Notes: generated by a model from the sequence alone, not told the origin. 64,000 nucleotides of DNA from JBLHKT01 sp043101615 (GCA_043101615.1 JBICID010000128.1:1-64000), one strand, 5' to 3'; positions 36,849-46,223 are shown, numbered from the stretch's first letter. Numbers and translations are program-made.

Positions 36849-38410
36849 CGAGCACCCAGACCACGTTCCTCGCCCGCCCGCCCGCCGACCTGGTGGGCGG
36901 CTCCTGGATCGAATTGCCCGGGGACGGGGGGGGCGGGGGGGACGAGATCGTCTCCACGGCGCCCGCCGATCCGTCGCGGGTGGTCTGGCGCGCGGCGCCG
37001 GAGGTCGGGCACGTGGACCGCGCGATCGCCTCGGCCCGGGCGGCGCTGCCGACGTGGTCCGGCTGGTCGCCGGATCGTCGCGTCGCGGTGCTCGAGCGGT
37101 TCCGGGCCATCGCCGAGGAGCGGGCCGAGCGTCTCGCGGCCCTGATCTCGCTGGAGACGGGCAAGGCCCGGTGGGAGTCGCTGGGCGAGGCGAAGCTGAT
37201 CGCGGGCAAGGTCGACATCACGCTGGAGATGTCCGAGCACTCCGGGCGCCGGCGCGTCTCGGGCTTCGAGTTCGAGCTGGGCGAGTCCAAGCGGGCCTCG
37301 TGCTGGTTCCGCCCGCACGGCGTGATGACGGTCGTCGGGCCGTTCAACTTCCCGGCCCACCTGCCCAACGGGCACATCGTGCCGGCGCTGCTGCTGGGCA
37401 ACACCATCGTGCTCAAGCCCTCGGAGAAGACGCCGGCGGTGGGGCAGTTCCTGGCCGAGATGTTCCAGGACGCGCTCCGAGGCGCCGACGCCCCCCCCGG
37501 CGTGTTCAACCTCGTGCAGGGCGGCGTGGAGTCCTCCAAGCGTCTCACGGCCCACCCGGACGCCGACGGCGTGCTGTTCACAGGCTCCTGGCCGGTGGGG
37601 CGGGCGATCCTGGAGGCCAACCTGGACCACCCGGGCAAGATCGTGGCGCTCGAGATGGGCGGCAACAACCCGGCGGTGATCATGAACGACGCGGACCTGC
37701 GCCAGGCGGTCGGCGAGTGCGTCCGGTGCGCGTTCATCACGACCGGGCAGCGGTGCACCTGCACGCGCCGGCTGATCGTGCAGGAGGGCGTGGCGGAGCG
37801 GGTGATCCGGGCCGTGGTCCGGTCCGCCTCGTCGCTGGTGGTCGACGATCCCGACGCCGAGACGGTCTTCATGGGGCCGATCATCTCCGAGGACGCGCGT
37901 GAGGGCGTCTTCGCGTTCCAGCGCCGCCTGGCCTCCACCGGGGGCGAGGTGCTGCTCGAGTCCAGACCGGTCGAGGGGCGAGAGGGGTGGTATCTCACGC
38001 CGTCCGTGGTGCGCGTGCCCGGGTTCTCGGTCGACTCCGACGACTGCGGGTGCGACGAGGAGGTCTTCGGACCGCTGCTGCGCATCTCGGTCGTGCGGAC
38101 GCTGGACGAGGCGATCGAGCAGGCCAACGCCACCCGCTTCGGGCTCGCCTCCTCGATCTTCACCGCCGACGCACGCGCCCAGGACCGGTTCCGGCGCGAG
38201 TCACGCGCCGGGTGCGTCAACGTGAACTGCGGCACCGCGGGCGCCTCCTCCAAGTTGCCCTTCGGCGGCCTCGGGCACTCGGGCAACCACCGCCCGGCCG
38301 GGGCCTTCAGCCACGACTACTGCGCGTACCCGACCGCGGGCATGACCGAGCTCGGCGACGGCGTGCTGATCCCGCAGGGGATGACGCTCGATCCCGAGTG
38401 GCTGAAGTAG
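36845..38410 (+). CDS. astD: Succinylglutamate-semialdehyde dehydrogenase
   Basis: 521 residues; NAD-dependent aldehyde dehydrogenase. VVGPFNFPAHLPNGHIVPAL and VLKPSEKTP bind NAD; LEMGGNNPAVI holds the general-base Glu; the nucleophile is Cys304 in TTGQRCTC; the ending LPFGGLGHSGNHRPAGAF with DYCAYPTAG is characteristic of AstD within the superfamily. A Gly-rich run at 28-32 near the N-terminus is encoded by long G tracts. Overlaps astA by 4 bases (ATGA), so co-translated. Confidence 0.92.
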   Translation: MTSTQTTFLARPPADLVGGSWIELPGDGGGGGDEIVSTAPADPSRVVWRAAPEVGHVDRAIASARAALPTWSGWSPDRRVAVLERFRAIAEERAERLAALISLETGKARWESLGEAKLIAGKVDITLEMSEHSGRRRVSGFEFELGESKRASCWFRPHGVMTVVGPFNFPAHLPNGHIVPALLLGNTIVLKPSEKTPAVGQFLAEMFQDALRGADAPPGVFNLVQGGVESSKRLTAHPDADGVLFTGSWPVGRAILEANLDHPGKIVALEMGGNNPAVIMNDADLRQAVGECVRCAFITTGQRCTCTRRLIVQEGVAERVIRAVVRSASSLVVDDPDAETVFMGPIISEDAREGVFAFQRRLASTGGEVLLESRPVEGREGWYLTPSVVRVPGFSVDSDDCGCDEEVFGPLLRISVVRTLDEAIEQANATRFGLASSIFTADARAQDRFRRESRAGCVNVNCGTAGASSKLPFGGLGHSGNHRPAGAFSHDYCAYPTAGMTELGDGVLIPQGMTLDPEWLK

Positions 38411-38490
38411 ATCCTCCCCAGGATTCGGTTCGGCACTGCGACACGAGGCGCCGCGTCGTGCCGGGCTGGGCGTGCGTTGTCCTGAGCGAA

Positions 38491-38517
38491 CACGGGTTGC
38501 CCTTCGGTCAGCCCGTG
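38491..38517. other. Stem-loop between convergent genes
   Basis: CACGGGTTG (38491-38499) pairs with CAGCCCGTG (38509-38517), one G-T pair. It sits in the 134-base gap between the convergent astD and the membrane protein gene and may act as a shared 3' end, but there is no T run on either side. Confidence 0.3.
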
Positions 38518-38544
38518 GCACCCACACGGGGCAGTGGTCGCCGC

Positions 38545-39219
38545 TCACCCTGTCTGGCGTCGCAGGTTGAGCATGAGCTCGACCTGCCCGACCGGCTGGT
38601 CCAGCTCTCGGGCGATCTGGATCGCGCTGGCGCCCCCGTCCGCGAGCTGGTAGACCCGCTCCCGCACGTCCTGTTCGGGCGGGTGCTCGTCCTCGGGCTC
38701 TGGGGGCGACTCGCCCCGCTCGCGGGTGAGCTGGGCGAGGCGAGCCCGGTCGAGGGCCGCGGGGTCGATGCGGGGCCGGATCGAGGCCCGGGGCTCGCCG
38801 GTCTGCACGCCGGCGGGCTCGGACGGGGTGCGTCCCTGCAACGATTCGAGCCTGCCGATCCGCTCGTCGGCGTCGTCGATGAGGACCTCGAGGCGGGCGG
38901 CCTTGGCGTCCAGGATCGCCGCGAGGCGCCGGGTCAGCTCCTCGGCCTCGGCCATGGAACGCTCCAGTCGGGCGCTCTCGCCGGTCTTGGACTGCCTGGC
39001 GGCCCGCTGCTTGACCGCCTCGATGCGCTCGCGCGAGGTCAGCCCGGCGTCCTCACCCCCGGCGCGAGGGCGCCGGTAGATCCGGCGCAGCAGGATGAAG
39101 ATCGCCAGCGAGAGGCCGGCGACCAGCAGGAACGACGCGAACGGATTCGGCGTGTCCGCACCCTGCGCCGGGGTGCTTGGGAGCGTGCCTTGCTCGACGG
39201 TTGTTGGTGCGTCCTGCAT
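38545..39219 (-). CDS. Membrane-anchored protein with C-terminal HTH-like (DUF6115-like) segment
   Basis: 224 residues from the ATG at 39219 (an ATG 33 bases upstream is also possible). One membrane segment at about 27-45 (FASFLLVAGLSLAIFILL), a long charged coiled coil (about 60-125), a Pro-rich linker, and a C-terminal helix-turn-helix-like segment VYQLADGGASAIQIARELDQ followed by QVELMLNLR. The last part resembles DUF6115/DUF2802-type tails seen in flagellar and other membrane proteins. Function unknown. Divergent from tilS. Confidence 0.65.
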   Translation of the reverse strand: MQDAPTTVEQGTLPSTPAQGADTPNPFASFLLVAGLSLAIFILLRRIYRRPRAGGEDAGLTSRERIEAVKQRAARQSKTGESARLERSMAEAEELTRRLAAILDAKAARLEVLIDDADERIGRLESLQGRTPSEPAGVQTGEPRASIRPRIDPAALDRARLAQLTRERGESPPEPEDEHPPEQDVRERVYQLADGGASAIQIARELDQPVGQVELMLNLRRQTG

Positions 39220-39301
39220 CGTCGTCTCGGTGGCCCGGATGGCCCTCAGCATAGCATCATCGGTGACACGATCGCCCGCTCACCAGCGCACGCCCGGGGG
39301 A

Positions 39302-40321
39302 TTGTCCCCGCCGGGGCCGTCCGACCCCCTCGTTCGCACGATCCGCGCGGGCTGGCGTGGTTTGACCGCTGGGGGCGCAGAGGCACCGGGCGGGCGGGAC
39401 GCCGACCGTCGGACGCTGGTCGCGTGCTCCGGCGGGGCGGACTCCACGGCCCTGGTGCTGGCGCTGGCCTCGTGCCGCCCGGCCCCGATCGTGGGGCACG
39501 TGGTGCACGACCTCCGCACGCGCGAGGAGTCGATCGCGGACCGGGACTGCGTCGCGGCGCTGGCCGACGCCCTCGGGCTCGAGTTCCAGTGTCGTGAGAT
39601 CGCGGTGCGGGACCTGCCCGGCAACGCGGAGGCCAACGCTCGCGACGGGCGCTACGAGGCGCTGCGTTCCATGGCGGACGGGGCGGGCGTCCGGTACGTC
39701 GCGACGGCCCACCACGCCGACGACCAGCTCGAGACCCTGCTCATGCGCCTGATCCGGGGGGCCGGGCCGGAGGGGCTGCTGGGTGTGCGAGAGTCGAGAG
39801 CGATGGGGGCATGCACGCTCGTCCGCCCGATGCTGGGGGTCACCCACTCGGACGCGATGGAACTGTGCGCACGATCGGGCGTGACCTGGCGTGAGGACCG
39901 CACGAACGCGGACACGGAACGCGTGCGCGCCGCGATCCGGCACACCGTGCTCCCGGCGCTGGAGGCGGTCTCGCCGGGCGCCTCGGTCCGGGCGGGGGGC
40001 GCGTCCCGGCTGCAGCGGGAGCTCGTCGGGCTGCTGGAGGACCGGGTCCGAGCGGCGCTGGCGGAGGCGGTCCTCTCGGACACCGGGGGGCGGGTGGTGC
40101 TGTGTCGCGACCGGCTGGCTGAGTCGCCCCCGATCGTGGTGGGCGGGGTGCTGCGCGAGGTGTTCGGTCGGGCGGGCCGTGACGGGCGCACGCGCGGGTC
40201 CCTCGAGCGTCTCATCGGCCTGGTGCGCGACCGCGATCCGGGCGAGCGGTCGCTCGATCTGGCCGGGGTGCGGGTGGTGGTGGCGGGCTCCGAGGTGCGG
40301 GTCAGCCGAGCAGGGCGTTGA
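39302..40321 (+). CDS. tilS: tRNA(Ile)-lysidine synthase
   Basis: About 339 residues. Makes lysidine at position 34 of the AUA-reading isoleucine tRNA with ATP and lysine. The PP-loop ACSGGADSTALVLAL and HVVHDLRTREESIADRD, ATAHHADDQLETLLMRLIRG and the WREDRTN block are typical. The start is uncertain: I use TTG 39302 (purine-rich GGGGGA before it); GTG 39263 and ATG 39239 are alternatives. The C-terminal substrate-binding domain is short. The 3' end overlaps the sco gene on the other strand by 20 bases. Confidence 0.87.
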   Translation: MSPPGPSDPLVRTIRAGWRGLTAGGAEAPGGRDADRRTLVACSGGADSTALVLALASCRPAPIVGHVVHDLRTREESIADRDCVAALADALGLEFQCREIAVRDLPGNAEANARDGRYEALRSMADGAGVRYVATAHHADDQLETLLMRLIRGAGPEGLLGVRESRAMGACTLVRPMLGVTHSDAMELCARSGVTWREDRTNADTERVRAAIRHTVLPALEAVSPGASVRAGGASRLQRELVGLLEDRVRAALAEAVLSDTGGRVVLCRDRLAESPPIVVGGVLREVFGRAGRDGRTRGSLERLIGLVRDRDPGERSLDLAGVRVVVAGSEVRVSRAGR

Positions 40322-40940
40322 GGCGGTCGATGAGGGCGTCGATCTCGTCGCGCTCGGTGTAGCGGTACAGGCCGATGATCCTGCGATCGGGCCCGACGAG
40401 CATGAGGCGGGTGGGGTGATTGATCATCGCCATGGTCTCGCCCCCGGGCGTGGTGACGCTGCTGCCGGGCTCCTCCTCGACGAGGAAGCCGAGCTCGCGC
40501 ACGATCGACCAGACCCGCTCTCGCGGCCCGGTGGCGAAGGTCCAGCGTTCCGGGTCGGCCCCGAAGCCCGCGGCGTAGGCCCCGATGACCTCCGGGGTGT
40601 CGTTGCCGCCGTCGATGCTGATGCTCATGAGGCGGAGCCGATCCGACTCGACCTCTCCCTGCACGCGGCGCATCTGGGCCGTCATGCCGGGGCAGTAGAG
40701 CGGGCAGGAGGTGAAGAAGAAGTCGAGGACGGTGTACCGCCCCTCCAGGGCGTGGTGCGTGACCGGCGCCCCCCTGGCGTCGACCAGGCCGAACTCGGGG
40801 ATCACCAGTTCGACCGGGGGCTCGTACGGATCGGCGGTGTCGGGCCGGGGGGCGCTCGGGCTCGGTCGGAGCAGGATCAGCCCCACGAGCAGCGCGATTC
40901 CTGCGGCGAACATGAGGGCGAGGGTGACGGCGGGCTTCAT
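40302..40940 (-). CDS. SCO1/SenC-family copper chaperone
   Basis: 212 residues. A membrane anchor at about 7-24 then a thioredoxin-like domain outside the membrane. Copper ligands Cys79 and Cys83 (TSCPLYCPGM) and the distant His in MINHPTRLMLVG are present, with FFFTSCPLYC typical of the family. It loads CuA of cytochrome c oxidase. Downstream of ctaB on the same strand (25-base gap), so this is a small oxidase-assembly operon, although the oxidase subunit genes are not in the window. Confidence 0.9.
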   Translation of the reverse strand: MKPAVTLALMFAAGIALLVGLILLRPSPSAPRPDTADPYEPPVELVIPEFGLVDARGAPVTHHALEGRYTVLDFFFTSCPLYCPGMTAQMRRVQGEVESDRLRLMSISIDGGNDTPEVIGAYAAGFGADPERWTFATGPRERVWSIVRELGFLVEEEPGSSVTTPGGETMAMINHPTRLMLVGPDRRIIGLYRYTERDEIDALIDRLNALLG

Positions 40941-40965
40941 GCGGGGCGGGGCGTGGGTTGCCGGG

Positions 40966-41925
40966 TCAGAGGACGAGCCGGAGCGCGGCCTCGCCGGTCA
41001 TGAGCAGGAAAAGGGTCGGCAGCACGATCACCGAGGCGAGGAAGACCCGCTTGGCGGTCGCACGCCCGGGACGCTTGACGAACTCGACCCCGGTCCAGGC
41101 GAACAGCAGGGTGATGACGATCCCGCTGGCGACGAAGAAGCCGGCGAGCGTGCCGTCGCTGCTGAGCCCGACGAGGATGACGCAGGGGATGAGCAGGAGG
41201 GCGGTGGCGACCATGGTCCAGCCGGTGAGTCGCCCGGTGGAGTCGGCGCCAGAGAGCATGCGGTACCCGCCCCGGAGGTAGTCCTCGCGGTACATCCAGG
41301 CGATGGCCATGAAGTGGGGGAGCTGCCAGACGACCATCAGGGCGACCAGCGAGAGGCCGAAGGGGTCCAGCAGCGTGGCGAGGGTGGCGTCGGGGGTCGC
41401 GGCGGCGGTGCCGATGAGGGCGGGCAGGGCCCCGGGCACGGTGCCGGCGAGCGTGTTCCAGACGGTGCGGGTCTTGAGGGGGGTGTAGACCAGGACGTAG
41501 CTGGCGACGCAGGCGAGCGAGACGAGGGCCGCGGGCGTGCCGCAGAGGATCGCCAGCACGGTCACGCCGGCCATGGCCATGAGCGTGCCGAAGACCGCGA
41601 CGGACCGGGGGCTGGCTCGTCCGGCGGGGATGGGGCGGTGGCGTGTGCGGTCCATGCGTGCGTCACGAGCGCCCTCGAGCCACATGTTCAGGGCGTTGGC
41701 GCCGCTGGCGCTGAGCCAGGTGCCCACGACACACCCGATCGCGCCGGGCAGAACGAACCCGAGGCTCCAGGCGTCCCAGCGGGCCAGGGAGAGCAGGTAG
41801 CCGACCAGGGCGGTGACGGTGACGAGGCGGCTGATGCCCTGCTTGGTCGTCTCCATGAGCACGCGCGCGCCGACGCGCGCCGAGAGTGGCGTCTCGCTGA
41901 GCGCTCTGGAATCGAGTCGTGACAC
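40966..41925 (-). CDS. ctaB: Protoheme IX farnesyltransferase (heme O synthase)
   Basis: 319 residues, about nine membrane segments. Attaches a farnesyl group to heme b for heme-copper oxidases. The UbiA-type motif reads NALNMWLEGARDARMDRTRH with RPIPAG after it, and YTPLKTRTVWNTLAGTVPGA forms the second conserved loop. The first Asp position of the motif is Glu here. I choose the GTG at 41925 because GGAGG lies 5 bases upstream of it; the frame stays open much further upstream through the neighbouring gene as a shadow. Followed by the copper chaperone gene. Confidence 0.9.
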   Translation of the reverse strand: MSRLDSRALSETPLSARVGARVLMETTKQGISRLVTVTALVGYLLSLARWDAWSLGFVLPGAIGCVVGTWLSASGANALNMWLEGARDARMDRTRHRPIPAGRASPRSVAVFGTLMAMAGVTVLAILCGTPAALVSLACVASYVLVYTPLKTRTVWNTLAGTVPGALPALIGTAAATPDATLATLLDPFGLSLVALMVVWQLPHFMAIAWMYREDYLRGGYRMLSGADSTGRLTGWTMVATALLLIPCVILVGLSSDGTLAGFFVASGIVITLLFAWTGVEFVKRPGRATAKRVFLASVIVLPTLFLLMTGEAALRLVL

Positions 41926-41975
41926 TGGCACCTCCGCTCTCGGCGAGTCCGTCCGCCGTGCGTCGTCCCGCGAGT

Positions 41976-43241
41976 CTAGGGCTCCGAGCCGTTCTTGTCC
42001 GGCACGATCAGGTCCGCCCAGACCGGAAAATGGTCGCTCGGCGGGGGCCTGTCGTCGCCCTCCAGGCCCCGCCAGACCCCGGACCGGGCCGACGAGATGC
42101 CCTCGGAGAACAGCACGTAGTCCACCCGCAGCCCGAATCGGGCGGTGTCGTCCGGGTCGAGCCCCTCGATCGCGATCGGGCTGTTGGGCGGGTCGTAGTC
42201 CGCGATCCGGGGCGAATCGAGCAGCAGACGCCGGACCGGGTTGTAGATCGCGCCGCCCTCGTCCGGATCGGCGTTGAGGTCGCCCAGGACGAGGAAACGG
42301 TCGTCCGAGCGGAGCCCGCCGCCCCGGCCCGCGTCGTCCACGAGATAGGCGGCTCCGTCGATGTAGTCCGCGATCAGGCGGATCTCGTCGTGGTTGCGTC
42401 GCTTGTTGCGCTCCTCGGGCCCGTCGAAGGCGGGGGGCGTGGGATGGCTGCACAGCACGTGCAGGACCTCGCCGTTGGGGAGGCGGACCGGGATGTCCCA
42501 GAAGCTCTTGGAGCTGAGCCGGAACAGGTCGCCGGCCTCGCCGGCGTACCAGGCGTCGTCGATCGGGGTGTCCGGATCGGGGGCGGTGTCGGCTTTGTCC
42601 CGCTGGTCGGGCGGGACGATGGGCATCAGGTGGTCGGGCAGGTAGCTCCACGGGAGAAGGCGGAAGGTGCGCACGCGGTCCTCGAGTATCTCGAGCCGGG
42701 GATCGACGAGCAGGGCCATGGCGTACTGGCCCGGGAAGGTGCCGAAGCCCCAGGCGTCGTCGCCGTAGGCACGCCCCTCGTCGGTCTGCGGGCCCGGGGC
42801 CCCGTCGGGTGCGCCGGGGGGCGGGTCCGGGTAGGTTGTGACGATGCGCCCGTCGCGGTTGAGATCGAAACCGCTGGCCCGCCCGGTGTTGCTGGGGGCA
42901 GTGAAGACCTGGTATGAGAGCGGACGGAGCCCGTCGGCCTGCGGGACGGCGAGGTAGAGATCGACGAAGCGCGCGGCGTTGCTGCCCGGCCGGGCGTCGG
43001 CCGGCACGTCCGGCCCACCGGGCTCGTCGTAGGCGATCTCGTTGAGCAGCAGGATGTTTGGGCGGAGTCGCTGGATGACCTCCGCCAGACGCCTGACGCG
43101 AGGCTGATCGGGCGTGAGCAGGTCCGCGGTGCGGACGTCCTCGAGGTTGTAGGTCATGGCCCGGACCGCGACCGGCTGTGCGCCCGCCGCGGGGCAGCAC
43201 GCGCTGAGTAGGACACCGAGCAGGGTTGTCGCCGTCCGCAT
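41976..43241 (-). CDS. Exported endonuclease/exonuclease/phosphatase-family hydrolase
   Basis: 421 residues. Signal peptide MRTATTLLGVLLSACCPAAG. EEP-fold blocks in order: MTYNLED, LLNEIAYDEP, LCSHPTPPAFDG, LVLGDLNADPDEGG, RVDYVLFSEG and the final SDHFPVWADL. This set binds magnesium and cleaves phosphodiesters, so an extracellular nuclease or phosphodiesterase is likely; the substrate is not given by sequence. The start at 43241 has GGAGG upstream. It is divergent from the tRNA-Arg gene. Confidence 0.87.
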   Translation of the reverse strand: MRTATTLLGVLLSACCPAAGAQPVAVRAMTYNLEDVRTADLLTPDQPRVRRLAEVIQRLRPNILLLNEIAYDEPGGPDVPADARPGSNAARFVDLYLAVPQADGLRPLSYQVFTAPSNTGRASGFDLNRDGRIVTTYPDPPPGAPDGAPGPQTDEGRAYGDDAWGFGTFPGQYAMALLVDPRLEILEDRVRTFRLLPWSYLPDHLMPIVPPDQRDKADTAPDPDTPIDDAWYAGEAGDLFRLSSKSFWDIPVRLPNGEVLHVLCSHPTPPAFDGPEERNKRRNHDEIRLIADYIDGAAYLVDDAGRGGGLRSDDRFLVLGDLNADPDEGGAIYNPVRRLLLDSPRIADYDPPNSPIAIEGLDPDDTARFGLRVDYVLFSEGISSARSGVWRGLEGDDRPPPSDHFPVWADLIVPDKNGSEP

Positions 43242-43301
43242 CGCACGCCTCCGTTCTGTGGTGGATCGGGGGTTCCCGCCGAAAGCCTACAGTGTGCAAA
43301 G

Positions 43302-43378
<77 letters not shown>

Positions 43379-43399
43379 GGGTGTGAGTGGGTGGGCGGG

Positions 43400-43879
43400 T
43401 CACGTGAGGCGTGTGTAGACGATCTCCATGAACTGGTTCCAGTTCCCGTCGTCGCCCAGCAGGGCGGAGCGGAGGTAGCGTTCGTTGTCGCTGGTGAAGC
43501 CGTAGGTGTCCTGGTACCGGGCCAGGCGTGTGGGGTCGTCGAAGGATGGGGCCTGTGCGTCCATGGGGAGGGCGTTCCCGGCGTCGTCGAGGTGGCCGGA
43601 GTAGACGACGAGCTGGGCCATGGGGGAGCCGACCCAGGAGCCGACGTACTTCTGCTGCATCGGGTCGTAGCCGAGCGTGACGATGCTCTGCATGGGGCCG
43701 CTGGCGCGGTCGTCGGTGGTCGCTTCGCCGATGACCCAGAGGTCGCCGAGCTTGCGGAAGGTCTCGCGTCCGGCCATGCGGAAGGTCTCGCCGCCGGGCG
43801 GGCCGCACTCGGAGTCGAACTCCCACTCGCCCAGGAATCGGTTCAGCCACTCGTGTTGCTTGGTCGGTTCGGCCTGCAT
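43400..43879 (-). CDS. DUF1579 family protein
   Basis: 159 residues, no signal peptide. Matches DUF1579: EWLNRFLGEWEFDSECG at the start, GRETFRKLGDLWVIGEA and TLGYDPMQQKYVGSWVGS in the middle. Lipocalin-like fold in related structures; function not established. The start at 43879 has GGAG 7 bases upstream. Single gene, divergent from the OppC-type permease gene. Confidence 0.85.
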   Translation of the reverse strand: MQAEPTKQHEWLNRFLGEWEFDSECGPPGGETFRMAGRETFRKLGDLWVIGEATTDDRASGPMQSIVTLGYDPMQQKYVGSWVGSPMAQLVVYSGHLDDAGNALPMDAQAPSFDDPTRLARYQDTYGFTSDNERYLRSALLGDDGNWNQFMEIVYTRLT

Positions 43880-43971
43880 GCTGCGCTCCGGCTCGGGGTG
43901 ATGGTTGCGCCCGCTGGGGTGTGAGTCTACCGCAAACGCGTGGGGCGTTCGGCACCGCTATCTTCTGTCTT

Positions 43972-45132
43972 GTGACTGACGCTCCCACCATCACGCCGGG
44001 CGGTGCGCCGCCCGAGCAGCCCGTCGCGCGGGTCGGCTCGCGCTGGGGGCGGTTCTGGCGGTCTCCGGCGGGGATGCTGGGGCTGGGCGTGCTCGCGGCG
44101 ATGATCCTGGCCTGCCTGGGGTCCCTGCCCTACACGCTGAGCTCGCCGCAGGGCACGGACGTGGCCCGGTACAACGCGGGCACGGCTCGTGAGGGGCGGA
44201 TCCCCCCGCGCTGGTGGCCGCACGACGAGGTGGACATCGAGCGGTGCATGAACGCGGTGCGTGCGAACCCAGAGCGTTTGGCGGCCGCGCAGGACATCGC
44301 GAGCGAGGCGGGCCTGACGCTGGACGAGGCGATGGCGCTGCGCGAGGGGCCGGTGTACCGGCGGATGCGGGAGCTGTGGCCCCGGTTCTGGCTGGGCTCG
44401 GACCAGATCGGGCGTTCGCTGCTGCTGCGGGTGCTGACGGGTGGCGGGATCTCGCTGGTGATCGGGATCTGCGCGGCGATGATCAGCGTGGGGATCGGGA
44501 CGCTGTACGGGGCGCTGGCGGGGTACGCGGGGGGGTGGTTGGACTCGGTGCTGATGCGGATCGTGGACGTGCTGTACGGGCTGCCGTACATCCTGCTGGT
44601 GGTGCTGATCGCGGTGGCGGTGGACGGGTACACGGAGGACCGGATCGCTCGCCTGGGGGTGGAGCTGTCGGCGGGAGCGCGGACGCGGATCGACGTGATC
44701 ACGCTGCTGTTCGCGATCTCGGCGGTGAGCTGGCTGACGCTGGCGCGGGTGGTGCGCGGGCAGGTGCTGAGCCTGAAGAACCAGCCGTTCGTGGAGGCGG
44801 CGCGGGCGATGGGGGCGCACCCGGCGCGGGTGTTCCTGCGTCACCTGCTGCCGAACCTGGTGGGACCGATCGTGGTGTACGCGACGCTGGCGGTGCCGCA
44901 GGCGATTTTGCAGGAGAGCTTCCTGAGCTTCCTGGGGATCGGGATCAAGCCGCCGCTGCCGAGCTGGGGGAACCTCGCGGCGGACGGCCTGAGCGAGCTG
45001 AACGCGTACCGGAGCCACTGGTGGCTGCTGCTGTTCCCGTGCCTGCTGCTGGGTGTGACGCTGCTGGCGCTGAACTACGTGGGCGAGGGCCTGCGCGAGG
45101 CGTTCGACCCGAAGAGCGGGGGTCGGTCGTGA
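43972..45132 (+). CDS. Peptide/nickel-type ABC permease (OppC/DppC family) with enlarged outer loop
   Basis: 386 residues, about six membrane segments. The EAA loop reads EAARAMGAHPARVFLRHLLP, and FLSFLGIGIKPPLPSWGN is the family's late block. Between the first membrane segment and the FWLGSDQIGRSLL block there is about 110 residues of charged sequence where typical OppC has about 50, an expanded outside loop. GTG 43972 starts it; no strong ribosome site. Coupled by 4 bases to an OppD-type ATPase gene. OppB, OppA and OppF are not adjacent. Confidence 0.87.
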   Translation: MTDAPTITPGGAPPEQPVARVGSRWGRFWRSPAGMLGLGVLAAMILACLGSLPYTLSSPQGTDVARYNAGTAREGRIPPRWWPHDEVDIERCMNAVRANPERLAAAQDIASEAGLTLDEAMALREGPVYRRMRELWPRFWLGSDQIGRSLLLRVLTGGGISLVIGICAAMISVGIGTLYGALAGYAGGWLDSVLMRIVDVLYGLPYILLVVLIAVAVDGYTEDRIARLGVELSAGARTRIDVITLLFAISAVSWLTLARVVRGQVLSLKNQPFVEAARAMGAHPARVFLRHLLPNLVGPIVVYATLAVPQAILQESFLSFLGIGIKPPLPSWGNLAADGLSELNAYRSHWWLLLFPCLLLGVTLLALNYVGEGLREAFDPKSGGRS

Positions 45133-46223
45133 GCGATCGCGAGACGCCGCTGCTGGAGGTGCGCGACCTGGCGGTCTCGTTCGGCGGTGTGCGCGCGGTG
45201 GACGGCGCGTCGTGGGCGCTCTACCCGGGCCAGACGCTGGCGATCGTGGGCGAGTCGGGCTCGGGCAAGTCGGTGTCGGCGATGTCGGCGCTGCGGCTGC
45301 TGCCGTCGCCGCCGGCGACGTACGACCACGGCTCGATCCTGTACCGGGCGGGGGGCGCCCCGGAGGCGACGGACCTGCTGCGTGCGAGCGAGCGTGCGAT
45401 GCGCCGCGTGCGCGGGGGCGAGATCGCGATGATCTTCCAGGAGCCGATGACGAGCCTGAACCCGGTGTACTCGATCGGCGATCAGCTGGTGGAGGCGATC
45501 CGGCTGCACCGTGACGCCTCTGGGCGCGAGGCTCGTGCGATCGCGGCCGAGTCGCTGGAGACGGTGGGCATCTCGGGCGGTGCGTCGCGTCTGCGGGCGT
45601 ACCCGCACGAGTTTTCGGGGGGCATGCGTCAGCGTGTCATGATCGCGATGGCGCTGGCGTGCCGCCCGCGCGTGCTGCTGGCCGACGAGCCGACGACGGC
45701 GCTGGACGTGACGATCCAGGCGCAGATCCTGGATCTGATCGCACGCCTGCGGGACGAAGAGGGGCTGGGGGTGCTGCTGATCACGCACGACCTGGGCGTG
45801 GTGGCGGAGCGGGCGGACGTGGTGTGCGTGATGTACGCGGGCCGGATCGTGGAGGTCGCGACGGCGCCCGAGCTGTTCTCGCGACCGCTGCACCCGTACA
45901 CGAGGGGGCTGCTGGCGTGCATCCCGCGGGTGCACGAGCGTCAGGAGCGGCTGGTGACGATCGGAGAAACGGTCTCGCGTGACGGGGCCTTCGAGGTGCT
46001 CACGGACGGGGGCGCCGAGCTTCGGGCGTGGTGGCCGCATCACGGGGCGCCCGAGGGCGTGGCGGCGCAGGACGGTCCTGGCGGGGAGACGTCGCTGGCG
46101 GAGACGAGCCCCGGGCACTGGGTGCGGGTCTGGCGGACCGGGGGCGTGGTCGGGGCCGGCTCCGCGATGCCCCTGCTATCGTACAGACGACCACGTCCGT
46201 CCGGCTCACGCGAGGCTTCATGA
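45129..46223 (+). CDS. Peptide/nickel-type ABC ATPase (OppD/DppD family)
   Basis: 364 residues. Walker A GESGSGKS (41-48), MIFQEPMTSLNPV at the Q-loop, signature EFSGGMRQRVMIAMAL, Walker B LLADEPTTALD, H-loop ITHDLGVVAE and the HPYTRGLLACIP region typical of OppD/DppD. GTG 45129 overlaps the permease stop by 4 bases and its own stop overlaps the glycosyltransferase ATG by 4. The usual Cys-rich iron-sulfur end of OppD is not seen; the last 60 residues are divergent. Confidence 0.9.
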   Translation: MSDRETPLLEVRDLAVSFGGVRAVDGASWALYPGQTLAIVGESGSGKSVSAMSALRLLPSPPATYDHGSILYRAGGAPEATDLLRASERAMRRVRGGEIAMIFQEPMTSLNPVYSIGDQLVEAIRLHRDASGREARAIAAESLETVGISGGASRLRAYPHEFSGGMRQRVMIAMALACRPRVLLADEPTTALDVTIQAQILDLIARLRDEEGLGVLLITHDLGVVAERADVVCVMYAGRIVEVATAPELFSRPLHPYTRGLLACIPRVHERQERLVTIGETVSRDGAFEVLTDGGAELRAWWPHHGAPEGVAAQDGPGGETSLAETSPGHWVRVWRTGGVVGAGSAMPLLSYRRPRPSGSREAS

